A DNA stretch of 34,641 nt from Flammeovirgaceae bacterium UBA976 (GCA_002292365.1 DBBU01000065.1:1-34641); one strand, 5' to 3'. Positions 1 to 9,679 are shown, counted from the stretch's first letter. Numbers and translations: made by a program. Notes: generated by a model from the sequence alone, not told the origin.

Positions 1-43
1 AAATATTTTAAATTACTTAAAAATATTATTTAACAGACTACAT

Positions 44-973
44 ATGAATTACTCGGAGGGAATGTTTAAAGATGACGTCTTTAAAGGGAAGGTAATAATA
101 GTCACAGGAGGAGGTACTGGATTAGGTAAATCAATGACTACTTATTTTTCCAAGTTGGGAGCAAGTGTCATGATTTGCAGTCGAAAAATAGAGGTACTCG
201 AAAAAACAGCTCAGGAAATCCATGAACTGAGTGGAAATAAAGTATTACCACTTGCTTGTGATGTAAGGGATTATGATCAAGTTGAACAAGTCATTAAAAC
301 GACCCAGGAAACGCTGGGGCCTATTGATGTTCTTTTAAACAATGCGGCAGGAAATTTTGTGAGTCCTACAGAAAGATTATCACATCGGGCTTTTGATACG
401 GTGGTAGACATAGTACTCAAAGGCAGTTATAATTTTACCTTGTGCATGGGTAAGGATTGGATAGCGAAAAAGAAAAATGGAACCATTTTAAATATCGTGA
501 CCACGTACGCATGGACAGGATCAGGCTATGTGGTCCCTAGTGCAGCAGCTAAGGCAGGGATTTTGGCTATGACCAGATCTTTGGCAGTAGAATGGGCCAA
601 GTATGGTATTAGAAGTAATGCCATAGCTCCTGGTCCTTTTCCTACTGAGGGAGCATGGAGTAGATTGATGCCTGGTAAATTAAGAGAGAAGTATGATCCA
701 GCTCTAAAGATACCTGTGGGAAGGGTAGGAGAGCATCAAGAGTTGGCCAATTTAGCAGCGTATCTGGCATCAGATTTTTCGGCATATGTCAATGGAGAAG
801 TAGTGACTATCGATGGTGGAGAGTGGCTCAAAGGAGCCGGAGAATTTAATCAATTAGATCAAATTCCCGAGGAACTTTGGGATGCTATGGAAATGGCGCG
901 CAATAAGTCCGGATCTAAACTCAAAATGGCTTGGAACTATATCAAAGGCATGTATAAAATCAGAAAAGTATAA
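44..973 (+). CDS. SDR-family 2,4-dienoyl-CoA reductase-like oxidoreductase
   Basis: A 309-residue short-chain dehydrogenase/reductase. The N-terminal Rossmann motif TGGGTGLG lies at residues 21-28 and the NNAAG motif at 99-103. The usual YxxxK active site is absent: the residue four before K170 is S166. A tyrosine (Y155, in TTYAWTGSG) lies 15 residues before the lysine, the arrangement known from mitochondrial 2,4-dienoyl-CoA reductase (DECR1: Tyr199, Ser210, Lys214). By that family knowledge it would use NADPH to reduce 2,4-dienoyl-CoA during beta-oxidation of unsaturated fatty acids in the cytoplasm; the exact substrate is inference. An internal ATG at 62 sits only one base after GGAGGG, too close for a normal ribosome site, so the ATG at 44 is kept. 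The 3' end nearly abuts the convergent gene at 982. Confidence 0.85.
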   Translation: MNYSEGMFKDDVFKGKVIIVTGGGTGLGKSMTTYFSKLGASVMICSRKIEVLEKTAQEIHELSGNKVLPLACDVRDYDQVEQVIKTTQETLGPIDVLLNNAAGNFVSPTERLSHRAFDTVVDIVLKGSYNFTLCMGKDWIAKKKNGTILNIVTTYAWTGSGYVVPSAAAKAGILAMTRSLAVEWAKYGIRSNAIAPGPFPTEGAWSRLMPGKLREKYDPALKIPVGRVGEHQELANLAAYLASDFSAYVNGEVVTIDGGEWLKGAGEFNQLDQIPEELWDAMEMARNKSGSKLKMAWNYIKGMYKIRKV

Positions 974-981
974 ACATCTTT

Positions 982-1707
982 TCAAATTAGTTGCAATTTC
1001 ATGAGGACCTTCATTAGGATATAATAAATTATACTTAATACCATTGAGTACAACCAAAGATTAGGTTTGAGAGACCAATTCCCGGAGATGATCCCTACTT
1101 CAATGAAATTAAATAACCAAAATAATGAAAAAAGAGCGGTAATGCCATTTTTTTCATTTTTGAGTATTTTTTTCCAATTAAAGTTGGAGGTTGATGATTT
1201 CCAAATAATGAAATTCGGCCAAAAAGCAGGTCTTAATGAGGCCCATTCAAGGTAGGTATCTCCGAATTTATTAATCAAAAATGCTTCTTCTGCAAACATG
1301 ATACGTTCATAGTACACCCAATAAATCAAGATAAAGGAGATCGTAAACCACAAGTCTTGCGTGAGTAGGCAGAGGCCCAGCCACATAAAGAAATTACCTA
1401 AATAGAGGGGATGTCTTACGATAGAGTAAATGCCCTTCGTATTTAGTACATTGGCCAGTTGTCCTTCTGTATTTCTACCCGAAGTTAGATCTGCAGTATA
1501 CCCTACTGTTATTAATCGGATGAATTGGCCAAATAAAGCTATAGCTAAGCAACCAAAGGGATAATAATCGTAATTGACATAGGCGCTAGGTGCTTGCAAC
1601 TTCAAAATAAAAACCAGAAAGGCTACCGATAATATAATCAAAGGAAGAGTTCCCCTGTATTTGAATAACAAGTTGCCTTGCTTATTAAGTTCTTTGGCTA
1701 AAGACAT
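982..1707 (-). CDS. Membrane methyltransferase of the isoprenylcysteine/PEMT family
   Basis: A 241-residue integral membrane protein with about five hydrophobic segments (near 20-36, 50-68, 104-134 and two after residue 185). The signature is in the middle: RHPLYLGN at 98-105, followed by YYERIMFAEE near 132-141 and FGDTYLEW near 148-155. This is the SAM-binding core of isoprenylcysteine carboxyl methyltransferase/phospholipid methyltransferase-like proteins (the NnrU/PEMT/ICMT superfamily). The substrate cannot be told from sequence; in bacteria relatives methylate lipids or lipid A phosphate or are uncharacterised. The C-terminal extension with two extra predicted membrane helices is longer than the minimal fold. 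It converges with the SDR gene (8 bases apart). A TAACTTTG promoter motif lies 20 bases upstream of its ATG. Confidence 0.75.
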   Translation of the reverse strand: MSLAKELNKQGNLLFKYRGTLPLIILSVAFLVFILKLQAPSAYVNYDYYPFGCLAIALFGQFIRLITVGYTADLTSGRNTEGQLANVLNTKGIYSIVRHPLYLGNFFMWLGLCLLTQDLWFTISFILIYWVYYERIMFAEEAFLINKFGDTYLEWASLRPAFWPNFIIWKSSTSNFNWKKILKNEKNGITALFSLFWLFNFIEVGIISGNWSLKPNLWLYSMVLSIIYYILMKVLMKLQLI

Positions 1708-1727
1708 ATTTTAGAAATTGAGCTGCT

Positions 1728-1735
1728 CAAAGTTA
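1728..1735 (-). promoter_or_regulatory. Candidate Bacteroidota -7 promoter element for the methyltransferase gene
   Basis: Read on the minus strand the bases are TAACTTTG, an exact match to the Bacteroidota -7 consensus TAnnTTTG, ending 20 bases before the ATG at 1707. No convincing -33 TTTG was found at the right spacing, so the call rests on the -7 box only. Confidence 0.35.
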
Positions 1736-1780
1736 ATGAGAAAGTATGACAGGAGTTTAAACAATTGCATTAGAAGATCC

Positions 1781-3220
1781 TTAATCTTCCTGATAGAGCA
1801 ATTCATCATGAGAAAAATCATAAAGTGTTAATCTTCTCAAATTGAAGTAAGCTTTCCAATAACTTCGAAGTGCGGCTAAATAGCTCCGCTTGGCTTGGTC
1901 TTTTTCCGTGAGTGCAATATTTAGGTTGGTAATGTCTATTTTACCAATTAAATATTGATTTTGAGAAACATTGTATCTTTCTTGTGCCACTAAATCAGAT
2001 TGTTCAGAAATTTCTATTTGTGATTTCAATACCTCAAATTGGGCGACAAGCGTGGTTATTTCTTGGAGAAAACTTCGCTGATCTTGGGTGATTACATAAG
2101 ATTCTAATTTTTTATTGGCCAAGGCAGTTTTCATACTGGCTTTGTTTCGACCCCAATCTATGATGGGGATATTGAACTGGATATTGAGTCTCTGCTGATT
2201 ATTCGGTTCTTGAAAAGAATCTTCTAGATTTTGACCCGTTCCCGTTAGACCATAAGAGGCTGTCATGTCGAGTCTGTAGCGATTGTTTTTGGCTTGAGCG
2301 ATTTGTCTATCTGCTTCCAATTGACGTCGTTCAAATGCGATAAAGTCAGATCTATTGGCAGAGGCATAATTGATGGCTTCATCTATGTTAACTTTTAAAT
2401 CAGGTATTTTGTTAGGGATGATGAGATCGAAGACTTCATCAATACCAATAAATGTTTTGATTTCCAATTCAGAAGATTGTAAATCTAGCTTGGCCTGTGT
2501 CAATTGTTGCTGAGATCTTAGGAGTTGAAGCTCTACTTGTAGTAGTTTGTCTCGAGAGGTAGTTCCAATATTATATCTGCCTTTTTCTATATTATAAATC
2601 GTGTCATTTCGGACCAGATTGAATCTGGCAATATCATATCCAATTTGTGCATCTAGATAGTCAAAAAACAGGTCTACAGTTAAGCTGGAAATATATTCCA
2701 TTTCTTCTACGTAGGCACGCTTAGATTCTTCATATCTAAGGGGTTCAGTCATTTTGTCCCATTTTAACGGGTTGAATCCTATAATGGGTTGATCAATCTT
2801 AATATTGATCAATGTACTGTTCCATGAGCGCGAATTTAGTGGGATATTTTTCCATCGGTAAACATCAGAATTGATGGATATTTGTCCTCCCGAAATAGCC
2901 AAAGGTTGTTGAAGACTGAGATTGGCATAGGTAAAGGTTTGTTCTTGCTCTTGGAATACTATAGTGCCATCGTCCAAGCGATTTTGGTTAAAGTCTCTAT
3001 TATAACCAGGAGAATTACCTTGTAATCTAAGTTGAGGATTATAATTGGATTGATAATATTTATATTGCCAATACCTATTTTCTTTCCTCGTTTCGGCTTC
3101 TTTAGATCGGGTAGATTGTACTTTAACCTTCTGAATGATGTCCTCCAGTGAGTAATTGATTTGCCCATAAGAGGATATCCATCCAAAAGCAATCCATAAC
3201 GTGACCAGATATTTATTCAT
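1781..3220 (-). CDS. TolC-family outer-membrane efflux protein
   Basis: A 479-residue protein with an N-terminal signal peptide (cleavage likely after residue 19, ...SSYG-Q) and long polar helical stretches with the repeated two-half organisation of TolC/OEP proteins (halves roughly 25-260 and 280-470). It would form the outer-membrane channel of the export system encoded just upstream. Its ATG lies inside the end of the permease gene (8-base overlap), so the two are translationally coupled. The operon order on the minus strand is adaptor, permease, TolC. Family membership is clear; the transported substrate is unknown. Confidence 0.85.
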   Translation of the reverse strand: MNKYLVTLWIAFGWISSYGQINYSLEDIIQKVKVQSTRSKEAETRKENRYWQYKYYQSNYNPQLRLQGNSPGYNRDFNQNRLDDGTIVFQEQEQTFTYANLSLQQPLAISGGQISINSDVYRWKNIPLNSRSWNSTLINIKIDQPIIGFNPLKWDKMTEPLRYEESKRAYVEEMEYISSLTVDLFFDYLDAQIGYDIARFNLVRNDTIYNIEKGRYNIGTTSRDKLLQVELQLLRSQQQLTQAKLDLQSSELEIKTFIGIDEVFDLIIPNKIPDLKVNIDEAINYASANRSDFIAFERRQLEADRQIAQAKNNRYRLDMTASYGLTGTGQNLEDSFQEPNNQQRLNIQFNIPIIDWGRNKASMKTALANKKLESYVITQDQRSFLQEITTLVAQFEVLKSQIEISEQSDLVAQERYNVSQNQYLIGKIDITNLNIALTEKDQAKRSYLAALRSYWKAYFNLRRLTLYDFSHDELLYQED

Positions 3221-4559
3221 ATCTCAATGAGGTTATAGGGTTTTGTTGGGCCGCTTTTCTTGCAGGCGTAATACCGAAAATTAGACCAATCAATGTAGCG
3301 ACACCAAAGGATATCACAATGGAGCCAAAGGATATAATGGTGGGAATATCAGCAAAGGCACTTACTCCATAGGCCATCAGAATACCTGTAAAAATACCAA
3401 TAATACCTCCTGTGGCACTGATCATGATGGCCTCAAACATAAATTGAAAAACAATATCTGTTTTTTTTGCTCCAATGGACAGTCTCAGTCCGATTTCTTT
3501 GATCCGTTCTAATACGGAAGCGAGCATGATGTTCATGATGCCAATACCACCTACCAGTAGAGAGATGCCTGCTATGGCTCCTAAAACATAATTAAAAACA
3601 TCATTGGTGCGTTGTTGTTGCTTGAGTAATAACTCCGGAATTTCGATCTCATAATCTACCATATCAAAATGTTTTCGTGACAACATCCGTGCTATGATGT
3701 CGGCAGTAGCAGATAATTTTTCTGTTTCTGCTACTTGAAGTACTAAGCGGTCCAGCTGGTGATAATTGGTAGTGGTGGTTTTCTCTTTATATGCCTTTTT
3801 GATCATTGATTTTGTAATCATATCTCTATTTTCATATCTGATCAATACAGTTTTAAGTGGTACATATACGTCCATATTATAATCTCTTATACCCAATCGC
3901 TTGATACTATTTTTAGAAATAATTCTTTGCTCGAGAACCCCCATTACGGTGAGCCAGTGGTTACCACATTTTAGCTTTTTACCTATGGGATTTTCTGAAG
4001 GGAAAAATTTTGCTTTTATAGATTTACCAATGATACAGACGGGCATTCCATGAATTAAATTTTGGTCGTTGAACATAGTTCCTTCTTCAAGTTCAAAATT
4101 GAAGAGTTTGAAATAGGGGGGTTCCACTCCCACGAGTTTGGCAGATCTTCGAATTCCCTTATTTATAATATAGGTATCCTTTACAATTTCTGGACTAATG
4201 GCCTGAATGTTAGGGAGTATTTTAGCGATAGCGTTTTTATCTTTTAATGAGAGTCCAGGAGAGTATTTATTTTTTTCTTTAATGAAAGGATCATCCGCAG
4301 AAACTTGTTCTTCTGTTTGTTCAATGACAGATTTGATTACGATATTATTCAGACCCACTAGTTTTATTTGGTCAATTATCTCTTTTTGAGCACCATTACC
4401 AATAGCAAGCATGGCAATGACTGCCGCTACTCCGAAAATAATACCTAAGCCCGTTAATATGGATCGAACACGATTAGAAAGGACCGCCTCAAATGCAATA
4501 GTGAAATTGGCGATCAAGCGTTCTTTGTCGGTAAAATTATTTTTAAAGGGAGGCTTCAT
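3213..4559 (-). CDS. MacB/FtsX-type ABC transporter permease (no fused ATPase)
   Basis: A 448-residue permease with the MacB layout minus its nucleotide-binding domain: first membrane helix near residues 30-55, a large periplasmic MacB-PCD-like domain (about 60-310), then three C-terminal helices of the FtsX domain (about 325-445) carrying the ERIKEIGLRLSIGAKK coupling segment typical of MacB C-termini. It probably works with the adaptor upstream and TolC protein downstream as a mechanotransmission-type exporter. I place the start at the ATG at 4559, two bases after the adaptor stop; an overlapping TTG at 4565 would add two residues. No ABC ATPase gene lies in this operon or next to it, so the ATPase must be supplied from elsewhere or the system is unusual. 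Confidence 0.85.
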   Translation of the reverse strand: MKPPFKNNFTDKERLIANFTIAFEAVLSNRVRSILTGLGIIFGVAAVIAMLAIGNGAQKEIIDQIKLVGLNNIVIKSVIEQTEEQVSADDPFIKEKNKYSPGLSLKDKNAIAKILPNIQAISPEIVKDTYIINKGIRRSAKLVGVEPPYFKLFNFELEEGTMFNDQNLIHGMPVCIIGKSIKAKFFPSENPIGKKLKCGNHWLTVMGVLEQRIISKNSIKRLGIRDYNMDVYVPLKTVLIRYENRDMITKSMIKKAYKEKTTTTNYHQLDRLVLQVAETEKLSATADIIARMLSRKHFDMVDYEIEIPELLLKQQQRTNDVFNYVLGAIAGISLLVGGIGIMNIMLASVLERIKEIGLRLSIGAKKTDIVFQFMFEAIMISATGGIIGIFTGILMAYGVSAFADIPTIISFGSIVISFGVATLIGLIFGITPARKAAQQNPITSLRYE

Positions 4560-4561
4560 GA

Positions 4562-5863
4562 TCAAAAAGTTTTTGATGGTGAACTGAAACCTATCTGTCC
4601 TAATATTGCTGTTTTTGATTCAGATACGCGAATGATATCTTGATCTTCCGCTTCTTTAATTTTACTTAAATAAACTTTATCTCCGAATTCCAAACCATCA
4701 AGAATGATGACTTCATCACTATTAGTTTCTCCGATAATGACTTCTTTTTTTATGACATTAATGCCATTTTTTTGATATACATAGGTGATGGAGTTTTGAT
4801 AATTATATAAACATTCAAGAGGTATGAATAAAGCATCTTGATGGGTTTGCGTTATAATTTTATTAGAGGTAGTCATGGACGGCTTGATTAATTCATCAGT
4901 TCCTAGTAGTTCCACACTTACTTTAAATACTTTCGCGTCAGAGTTGGGTCTTTGCTCGCCGACATTGGCTACTCTGATTACTTTTCCTTGTATGCTTTTT
5001 TCGGGAAATGCATCCAAACCGATTTCAACCATTTGATTCTTTTTGATTTTACGTATATCTACTTCATTGACATAGGTTTGAGATAACATCACAGACAAGT
5101 CTGGAAGGGTAGCCACTATTGGGTTCCATGCACCTATTTGAGAACCTATTTTTACTGTACCTTCAAAATCTTTATAATAAATAAGCATGCCATCTTCAGG
5201 TGCATAAATCATAAACTTTTGTGTCAATTCTTTTAATCCTTTGAGTTCCAGACCTTGCTTTTTGAGTGAAGCCGTGACTTCGGTCATTTTAGCAATATTT
5301 TGTTTTTGCTTAATAAAGTAATTTTCCTGTGCTTGTTGATGGGCTCTGATTGCCTTTTCTACTTCAATTTCGGCTTTCTTGATGGTTGCGGGGGGCTCGA
5401 ATTGGGATTGTTCTAAGGTCATTTTACGTTCTTCGATTTCATAGACTAGGTTGATTAGGTCATCTCTCGACTGGCGCATTTGAAGGGTCGTATCTAGTTG
5501 GGTTTGAATAAATTGTGATTGAATTTTATCATACTCAATCTGATATTCACTTAGTTTATTGGTAAGTTCTGATGCATCCAGTCGAGCGACATAATCACCC
5601 TTCTTCACATAAGTTCCTTCGTCAATCATGTCTTGAATAGTGACCTGCCAGATGCGATGGGCCCTTAAGCCTATGGGTCCTTGAATTTCTACTGAATGCT
5701 TCGCTTCTAATTCGCCGGTAGTGATAACATCAACAATGAATGTGCCTTTTTTGACTTCTACGAGGATGTTGTCACTATTTTTTATGGGCTGGTTGAGTAA
5801 GAAAAGACTTGCTACGATTACAAGTGAAACGGCGATGCTGATGCGGATATTTTTTTTATTCAT
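4562..5863 (-). CDS. HlyD/MacA-like periplasmic adaptor (membrane fusion protein)
   Basis: A 433-residue protein with an N-terminal signal anchor (hydrophobic residues about 8-24), a lipoyl-like half before a long alpha-helical hairpin (about 105-225, rich in Q, E and K as expected for a coiled coil), the second lipoyl half (YAPEDGMLIYY near 235) and beta-barrel plus membrane-proximal domains to the C-terminus. Such adaptors bridge an inner-membrane transporter to a TolC channel. It is the first gene of the adaptor-permease-TolC operon and ends two bases before the permease ATG. A 56-base gap separates it from the M61 peptidase gene upstream, with no clear terminator or exact -7 box in the gap. 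Confidence 0.85.
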   Translation of the reverse strand: MNKKNIRISIAVSLVIVASLFLLNQPIKNSDNILVEVKKGTFIVDVITTGELEAKHSVEIQGPIGLRAHRIWQVTIQDMIDEGTYVKKGDYVARLDASELTNKLSEYQIEYDKIQSQFIQTQLDTTLQMRQSRDDLINLVYEIEERKMTLEQSQFEPPATIKKAEIEVEKAIRAHQQAQENYFIKQKQNIAKMTEVTASLKKQGLELKGLKELTQKFMIYAPEDGMLIYYKDFEGTVKIGSQIGAWNPIVATLPDLSVMLSQTYVNEVDIRKIKKNQMVEIGLDAFPEKSIQGKVIRVANVGEQRPNSDAKVFKVSVELLGTDELIKPSMTTSNKIITQTHQDALFIPLECLYNYQNSITYVYQKNGINVIKKEVIIGETNSDEVIILDGLEFGDKVYLSKIKEAEDQDIIRVSESKTAILGQIGFSSPSKTF

Positions 5864-5919
5864 TTTGAGGTATTTAAATGATTTTTTTAATTAGATCGAA
5901 TCCACAGGTCTACTTTTTT

Positions 5920-7755
5920 TTATAAACCATTCATCCAGGAAGATCTTATTTTATTTTGTTGTCGAGTAGATTCATTTGAAATGATTAATTCATTGGGATA
6001 TTTGTACAGATAGGTCTCTGCTTTGGCCTTTCTTTTTATTATTTTAGTTTTGCCTTTGATTTCTCGGATCAACTCGATCTTCACTTTTGAGCCATCGAGT
6101 GTATTTTCTTGAAAATCATAAAGCAACGCTCTCCAAGTGTCGAGGTTCAGTTCTTTGCCGTTGAGTTTATGGAAGACATCGTTTTCTTGGAAGCCAATTT
6201 GAGTTCCAAAAGCATCAAGATGATCGGTAGCCAATGCGATGATTTGATTGTTTTCGTTTAAGCCTAATTTGAAATTACCCCACAAGGCCATTCTTTTTTC
6301 ACCACCTTTTCTTATTGATATCCCCGCCCAAGAAAGGTATTCTTCGACAGGTAATGGTTCATTTCCTTGAACATGTCGACTGAAAAACGTCCCAATTTCA
6401 GGATAAGTCATGGCAGTGATGACATCGATGAACTCACTATCCTTAAAGGCATTTTCTTTGCCATATTTCTGAGATAGTTGTTTGAGAAGACCTACTAAAT
6501 TTAAAGTATCTTCGGAATATTTGATCAGGGCCAAGTCCAAGCACATTCCTATCAGTGCACCTTTTTCATAGACATTTCTATACATATTCTTGAATGCTGG
6601 GTCAAGGATTTTTTGGCTCATTTCGGTAAATGAAACCAAAGGATAAGCTGAAGCATTTGTGATTTTTTCTTGAACTTTCTCTAAGAAGGTTTCATTATCA
6701 TAGAGTCCTTGATGCACTTGCATATGCATAGAATTGTATTCCGTCACCCCTTCATAAAGCCAAAGGTGCTGCGACATTTCAGGATTGATATAATTGAAAT
6801 TATGGATTTGCTCAGAATGAATGCTTAGTGGGGTGATAATATGAAAAAATTCATGGGCAGCTACGTCTCTTACAAATTGAGGTAATTGGTTGGCTACTGA
6901 TTCTGGGAGCGTATAAAAGGAGGAGTAAGAATGCTCTAATGCACCCATACCTTTTGATAAACTTGGGTAATCCATGAGATAAATAAGGTAGGCATATTTT
7001 TTAATCGGTAAGGTTCCGCCAAGATAATTGCTTTGGGCTACCATTAGGTCTTCAATATTTTCCATGATGTCGTAAGAACTGACGACTTTTTGTGGAGAGT
7101 ACACTGAAATGAGAATTTCGGCACCGGCTATATTTTTGGTGAGAGTATCGGGTTGATTGTACATGATGGGACCGTCCACTAAAAAATGATAATCAGCCGC
7201 GATATAAAGATCAAGCGAATCGTTTAGGATCTTCTTGTCCAGTGCAGTAGCCCCATAGGTATCTTTTGAATGAAGGACACGGAGTTCAAAGGGAATTTCT
7301 TTATAGCCATCAATGTACCCAATTATGCCAAAGTTATTGAGTACAAAAACATTCCTATCGGCTTCAAAACTGGTGCCCCCTGGCTCAAAGAGAAAATTCT
7401 CGTCATAGCCTTCCATGTGGTCAAAGGTATCATTAATCCAATATTCAATATGTTTGGGCTTCCCTGAGATCAGCCACTTGTTGATTGAAATCTTGGATAC
7501 TTCGAGGGGCTTCCCTAGATGATCAAAGGCATCGAATGTAGACACAAATTTTCCGAAATCTGAAATGCGGTAAGTCCCAGGTACGATTTTAGGTAGATGA
7601 AACTCTACCTCATCCTCTTGGATGTCAGGTAAGTTCATCACCACCAGTAATCGATCTTCTTTTGAAGCGGTGAGATCTAGATTAATTTGGTAAGGACCTT
7701 GAGCGACCGCATAGAGGATTTGAAAGGTTGCGAATAGATAAAAAATGATTTTCAT
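5920..7755 (-). CDS. Secreted M61-family aminopeptidase with C-terminal PDZ domain
   Basis: A 611-residue secreted metallopeptidase. It has a signal peptide (residues 1-19, ...YAVAQ-G), an N-terminal beta-sandwich region (20-200), the GALEH motif at 271-275, the zinc-binding HEFFH motif at 301-305 and the third zinc ligand in WLYEG (E335). A PDZ-like domain lies at about 485-580. This is the architecture of M61 glycyl aminopeptidases, zinc enzymes that remove N-terminal residues (preference for Gly/Ala in characterised members) in the periplasm or outside the cell. Family length is about 550-650, so the protein is complete. It precedes the adaptor-permease-TolC genes on the same strand; whether it shares their transcript is unknown. 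Confidence 0.9.
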   Translation of the reverse strand: MKIIFYLFATFQILYAVAQGPYQINLDLTASKEDRLLVVMNLPDIQEDEVEFHLPKIVPGTYRISDFGKFVSTFDAFDHLGKPLEVSKISINKWLISGKPKHIEYWINDTFDHMEGYDENFLFEPGGTSFEADRNVFVLNNFGIIGYIDGYKEIPFELRVLHSKDTYGATALDKKILNDSLDLYIAADYHFLVDGPIMYNQPDTLTKNIAGAEILISVYSPQKVVSSYDIMENIEDLMVAQSNYLGGTLPIKKYAYLIYLMDYPSLSKGMGALEHSYSSFYTLPESVANQLPQFVRDVAAHEFFHIITPLSIHSEQIHNFNYINPEMSQHLWLYEGVTEYNSMHMQVHQGLYDNETFLEKVQEKITNASAYPLVSFTEMSQKILDPAFKNMYRNVYEKGALIGMCLDLALIKYSEDTLNLVGLLKQLSQKYGKENAFKDSEFIDVITAMTYPEIGTFFSRHVQGNEPLPVEEYLSWAGISIRKGGEKRMALWGNFKLGLNENNQIIALATDHLDAFGTQIGFQENDVFHKLNGKELNLDTWRALLYDFQENTLDGSKVKIELIREIKGKTKIIKRKAKAETYLYKYPNELIISNESTRQQNKIRSSWMNGL

Positions 7756-7860
7756 ATCAAAAATTCAAAGGCTAATGTAGTTTACCTTGCTTATCTAGAT
7801 TTTGTTTCGATTAGAAAATTTATGAACGGTAAGTTAAACTATGTTAAAATCGGACATAAC

Positions 7861-9660
7861 TTATTTAGTCCCATTTCTTTTGCGTTCATGCTCTGTCAAA
7901 TAAATCTTCCTTAATCTGATGGATTTAGGCGTAACTTCCACGTATTCATCTTTTTGAATGTATTCTAAGGCTTCTTCTAAACTGAATTTTTTAGGAGGGG
8001 GTAACTTGACATTCGTATCGGTACCTGAAGTACGCATATTGGTTAACTTCTTTCCTTTTTGAACATTCACGACTAGGTCATTACTTCTACTGTGTTCACC
8101 GATTACTTGCCCCATGTATAGATCTACCCCTGGATCTATAAAAAAGGAGCCTCTATCTAATAATTTATCTAACGCAAATGGCGTTGCAGGTCCATTTTCT
8201 ATAGAAATGAGGGACCCATTGATACGTCCAGCAATTTCACCTTTGAAAGGCTGGTATTCCTTGAATCGATGCGTCATTACAGCTTCTCCGGAGGTCGCAG
8301 TAAGCATATTATTTCTGAGCCCAATCAATCCCCTCGCCGGAATATCAAATTCCAAATGTTGAATATTTCCTTTAGGTTCCATAATGTTGAGTTCACCTTT
8401 TTTTTGTGATGCTAATTCGATTACCTTTCCAGAAAATGCGTCAGGTACGTCTACTACAAGATGTTCGATCGGCTCCATTTTCACGCCATCTAATTCCTTA
8501 AACATTACTTGAGGCTGACCAATCTGAAATTCATAGCCTTCTCTACGCATCGTCTCTATAAGGACCGAAAGATGCAAAACTCCTCTGCCATAGACTAAGA
8601 ATTTATCTTCGGTATCCGTTTCTTCTACCTTTAAAGCTAAATTTTTCTCTATTTCCTTCATCAGACGTTCTCTAAGATGTCGAGAGGTGACAAACTTGCC
8701 TTCTTTTCCGAAAAAGGGGGAGTCATTGATGGAAAACATCATGCTCATGGTAGGCTCATCAATGGCAATTCTTTCTATCAATTCTGGATGGTCAAAATCC
8801 GTCACCGTATCTCCAATCTCAAAGTCTTCGATACCTGTAATAGCACAAATATCACCACAATGAACTTCAGAAATTTTGTTTTTACCCAAGCCTTCAAAAA
8901 CATGAAGTTCCTTGACTTTGACGCGTTTCATACTACCATCTCGCTTACTAAGTCCTACTTGCATGTTTTCTTTGATGGTTCCTTGTGAAACGCGACCTAT
9001 GGCGATTCGTCCAGTGAAAGCCGAAAAGTCGAGTGAAGTGATTTGCATTTTAAGAACACCTTCCTTAATGGGTGCAGGAGGGATGATTTCAATTATTTTA
9101 TCGAGGAGTGGGGTGATGTCGGATGTCGGCTCCTTCCATTCGTTGCTCATCCAGCCTTGTTTTGAAGAACCATATAATGTATGAAAATCCAATTGGTCTT
9201 CTGTAGCATCCAATGAATACATCAATTCAAATACCTGTTCATGTACTTCATCAGGCTTGCAGTTTTCTTTATCTACTTTATTGACCACAATGATCGGCTT
9301 CAATCCTAAATATAAGGCCTTACTCAAAACAAATCTAGTTTGCGGCATTGGACCTTCAAGGGCATCCACCAATAAAATCACGCCATCTGCCATTTTTAGA
9401 ACACGCTCTACTTCACCACCAAAATCAGAGTGACCTGGGGTGTCAATGATATTGATTTTAATTCCTTTGTAGTTTACCGAAACATTTTTAGATAGAATAG
9501 TAATTCCTCTTTCACGCTCTAGGTCATTACTATCCAGAATTAAATCTACTTTTTCTTCAGTTTCTCGTAAAAGCTGAGAATAATAAATAATTTTATCCAC
9601 TAAGGTGGTTTTTCCATGGTCAACATGTGCGATGATGGCAATGTTTCGAATCTCTTGCAT
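7861..9660 (-). CDS. typA: Ribosome-associated translational GTPase TypA/BipA
   Basis: A 599-residue translational GTPase. G-domain motifs are all present: AHVDHGKTT (G1, 11-19), RGITI (G2, 51-55), DTPGH (G3, 73-77) and NKVD (G4, 127-130). After them come the EF-G-like domains II, III and V and the TypA-specific C-terminal domain with the typical ARGLIGLRNNMLTAT stretch. TypA/BipA binds the ribosome and helps large-subunit assembly and stress adaptation (established for the family). It is divergent from metG; an exact -7 element lies about 20 bases before the ATG. Full family length, no oddities. Confidence 0.97.
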   Translation of the reverse strand: MQEIRNIAIIAHVDHGKTTLVDKIIYYSQLLRETEEKVDLILDSNDLERERGITILSKNVSVNYKGIKINIIDTPGHSDFGGEVERVLKMADGVILLVDALEGPMPQTRFVLSKALYLGLKPIIVVNKVDKENCKPDEVHEQVFELMYSLDATEDQLDFHTLYGSSKQGWMSNEWKEPTSDITPLLDKIIEIIPPAPIKEGVLKMQITSLDFSAFTGRIAIGRVSQGTIKENMQVGLSKRDGSMKRVKVKELHVFEGLGKNKISEVHCGDICAITGIEDFEIGDTVTDFDHPELIERIAIDEPTMSMMFSINDSPFFGKEGKFVTSRHLRERLMKEIEKNLALKVEETDTEDKFLVYGRGVLHLSVLIETMRREGYEFQIGQPQVMFKELDGVKMEPIEHLVVDVPDAFSGKVIELASQKKGELNIMEPKGNIQHLEFDIPARGLIGLRNNMLTATSGEAVMTHRFKEYQPFKGEIAGRINGSLISIENGPATPFALDKLLDRGSFFIDPGVDLYMGQVIGEHSRSNDLVVNVQKGKKLTNMRTSGTDTNVKLPPPKKFSLEEALEYIQKDEYVEVTPKSIRLRKIYLTEHERKRNGTK

Positions 9661-9679
9661 AGTCTATTTGAATTAACCG

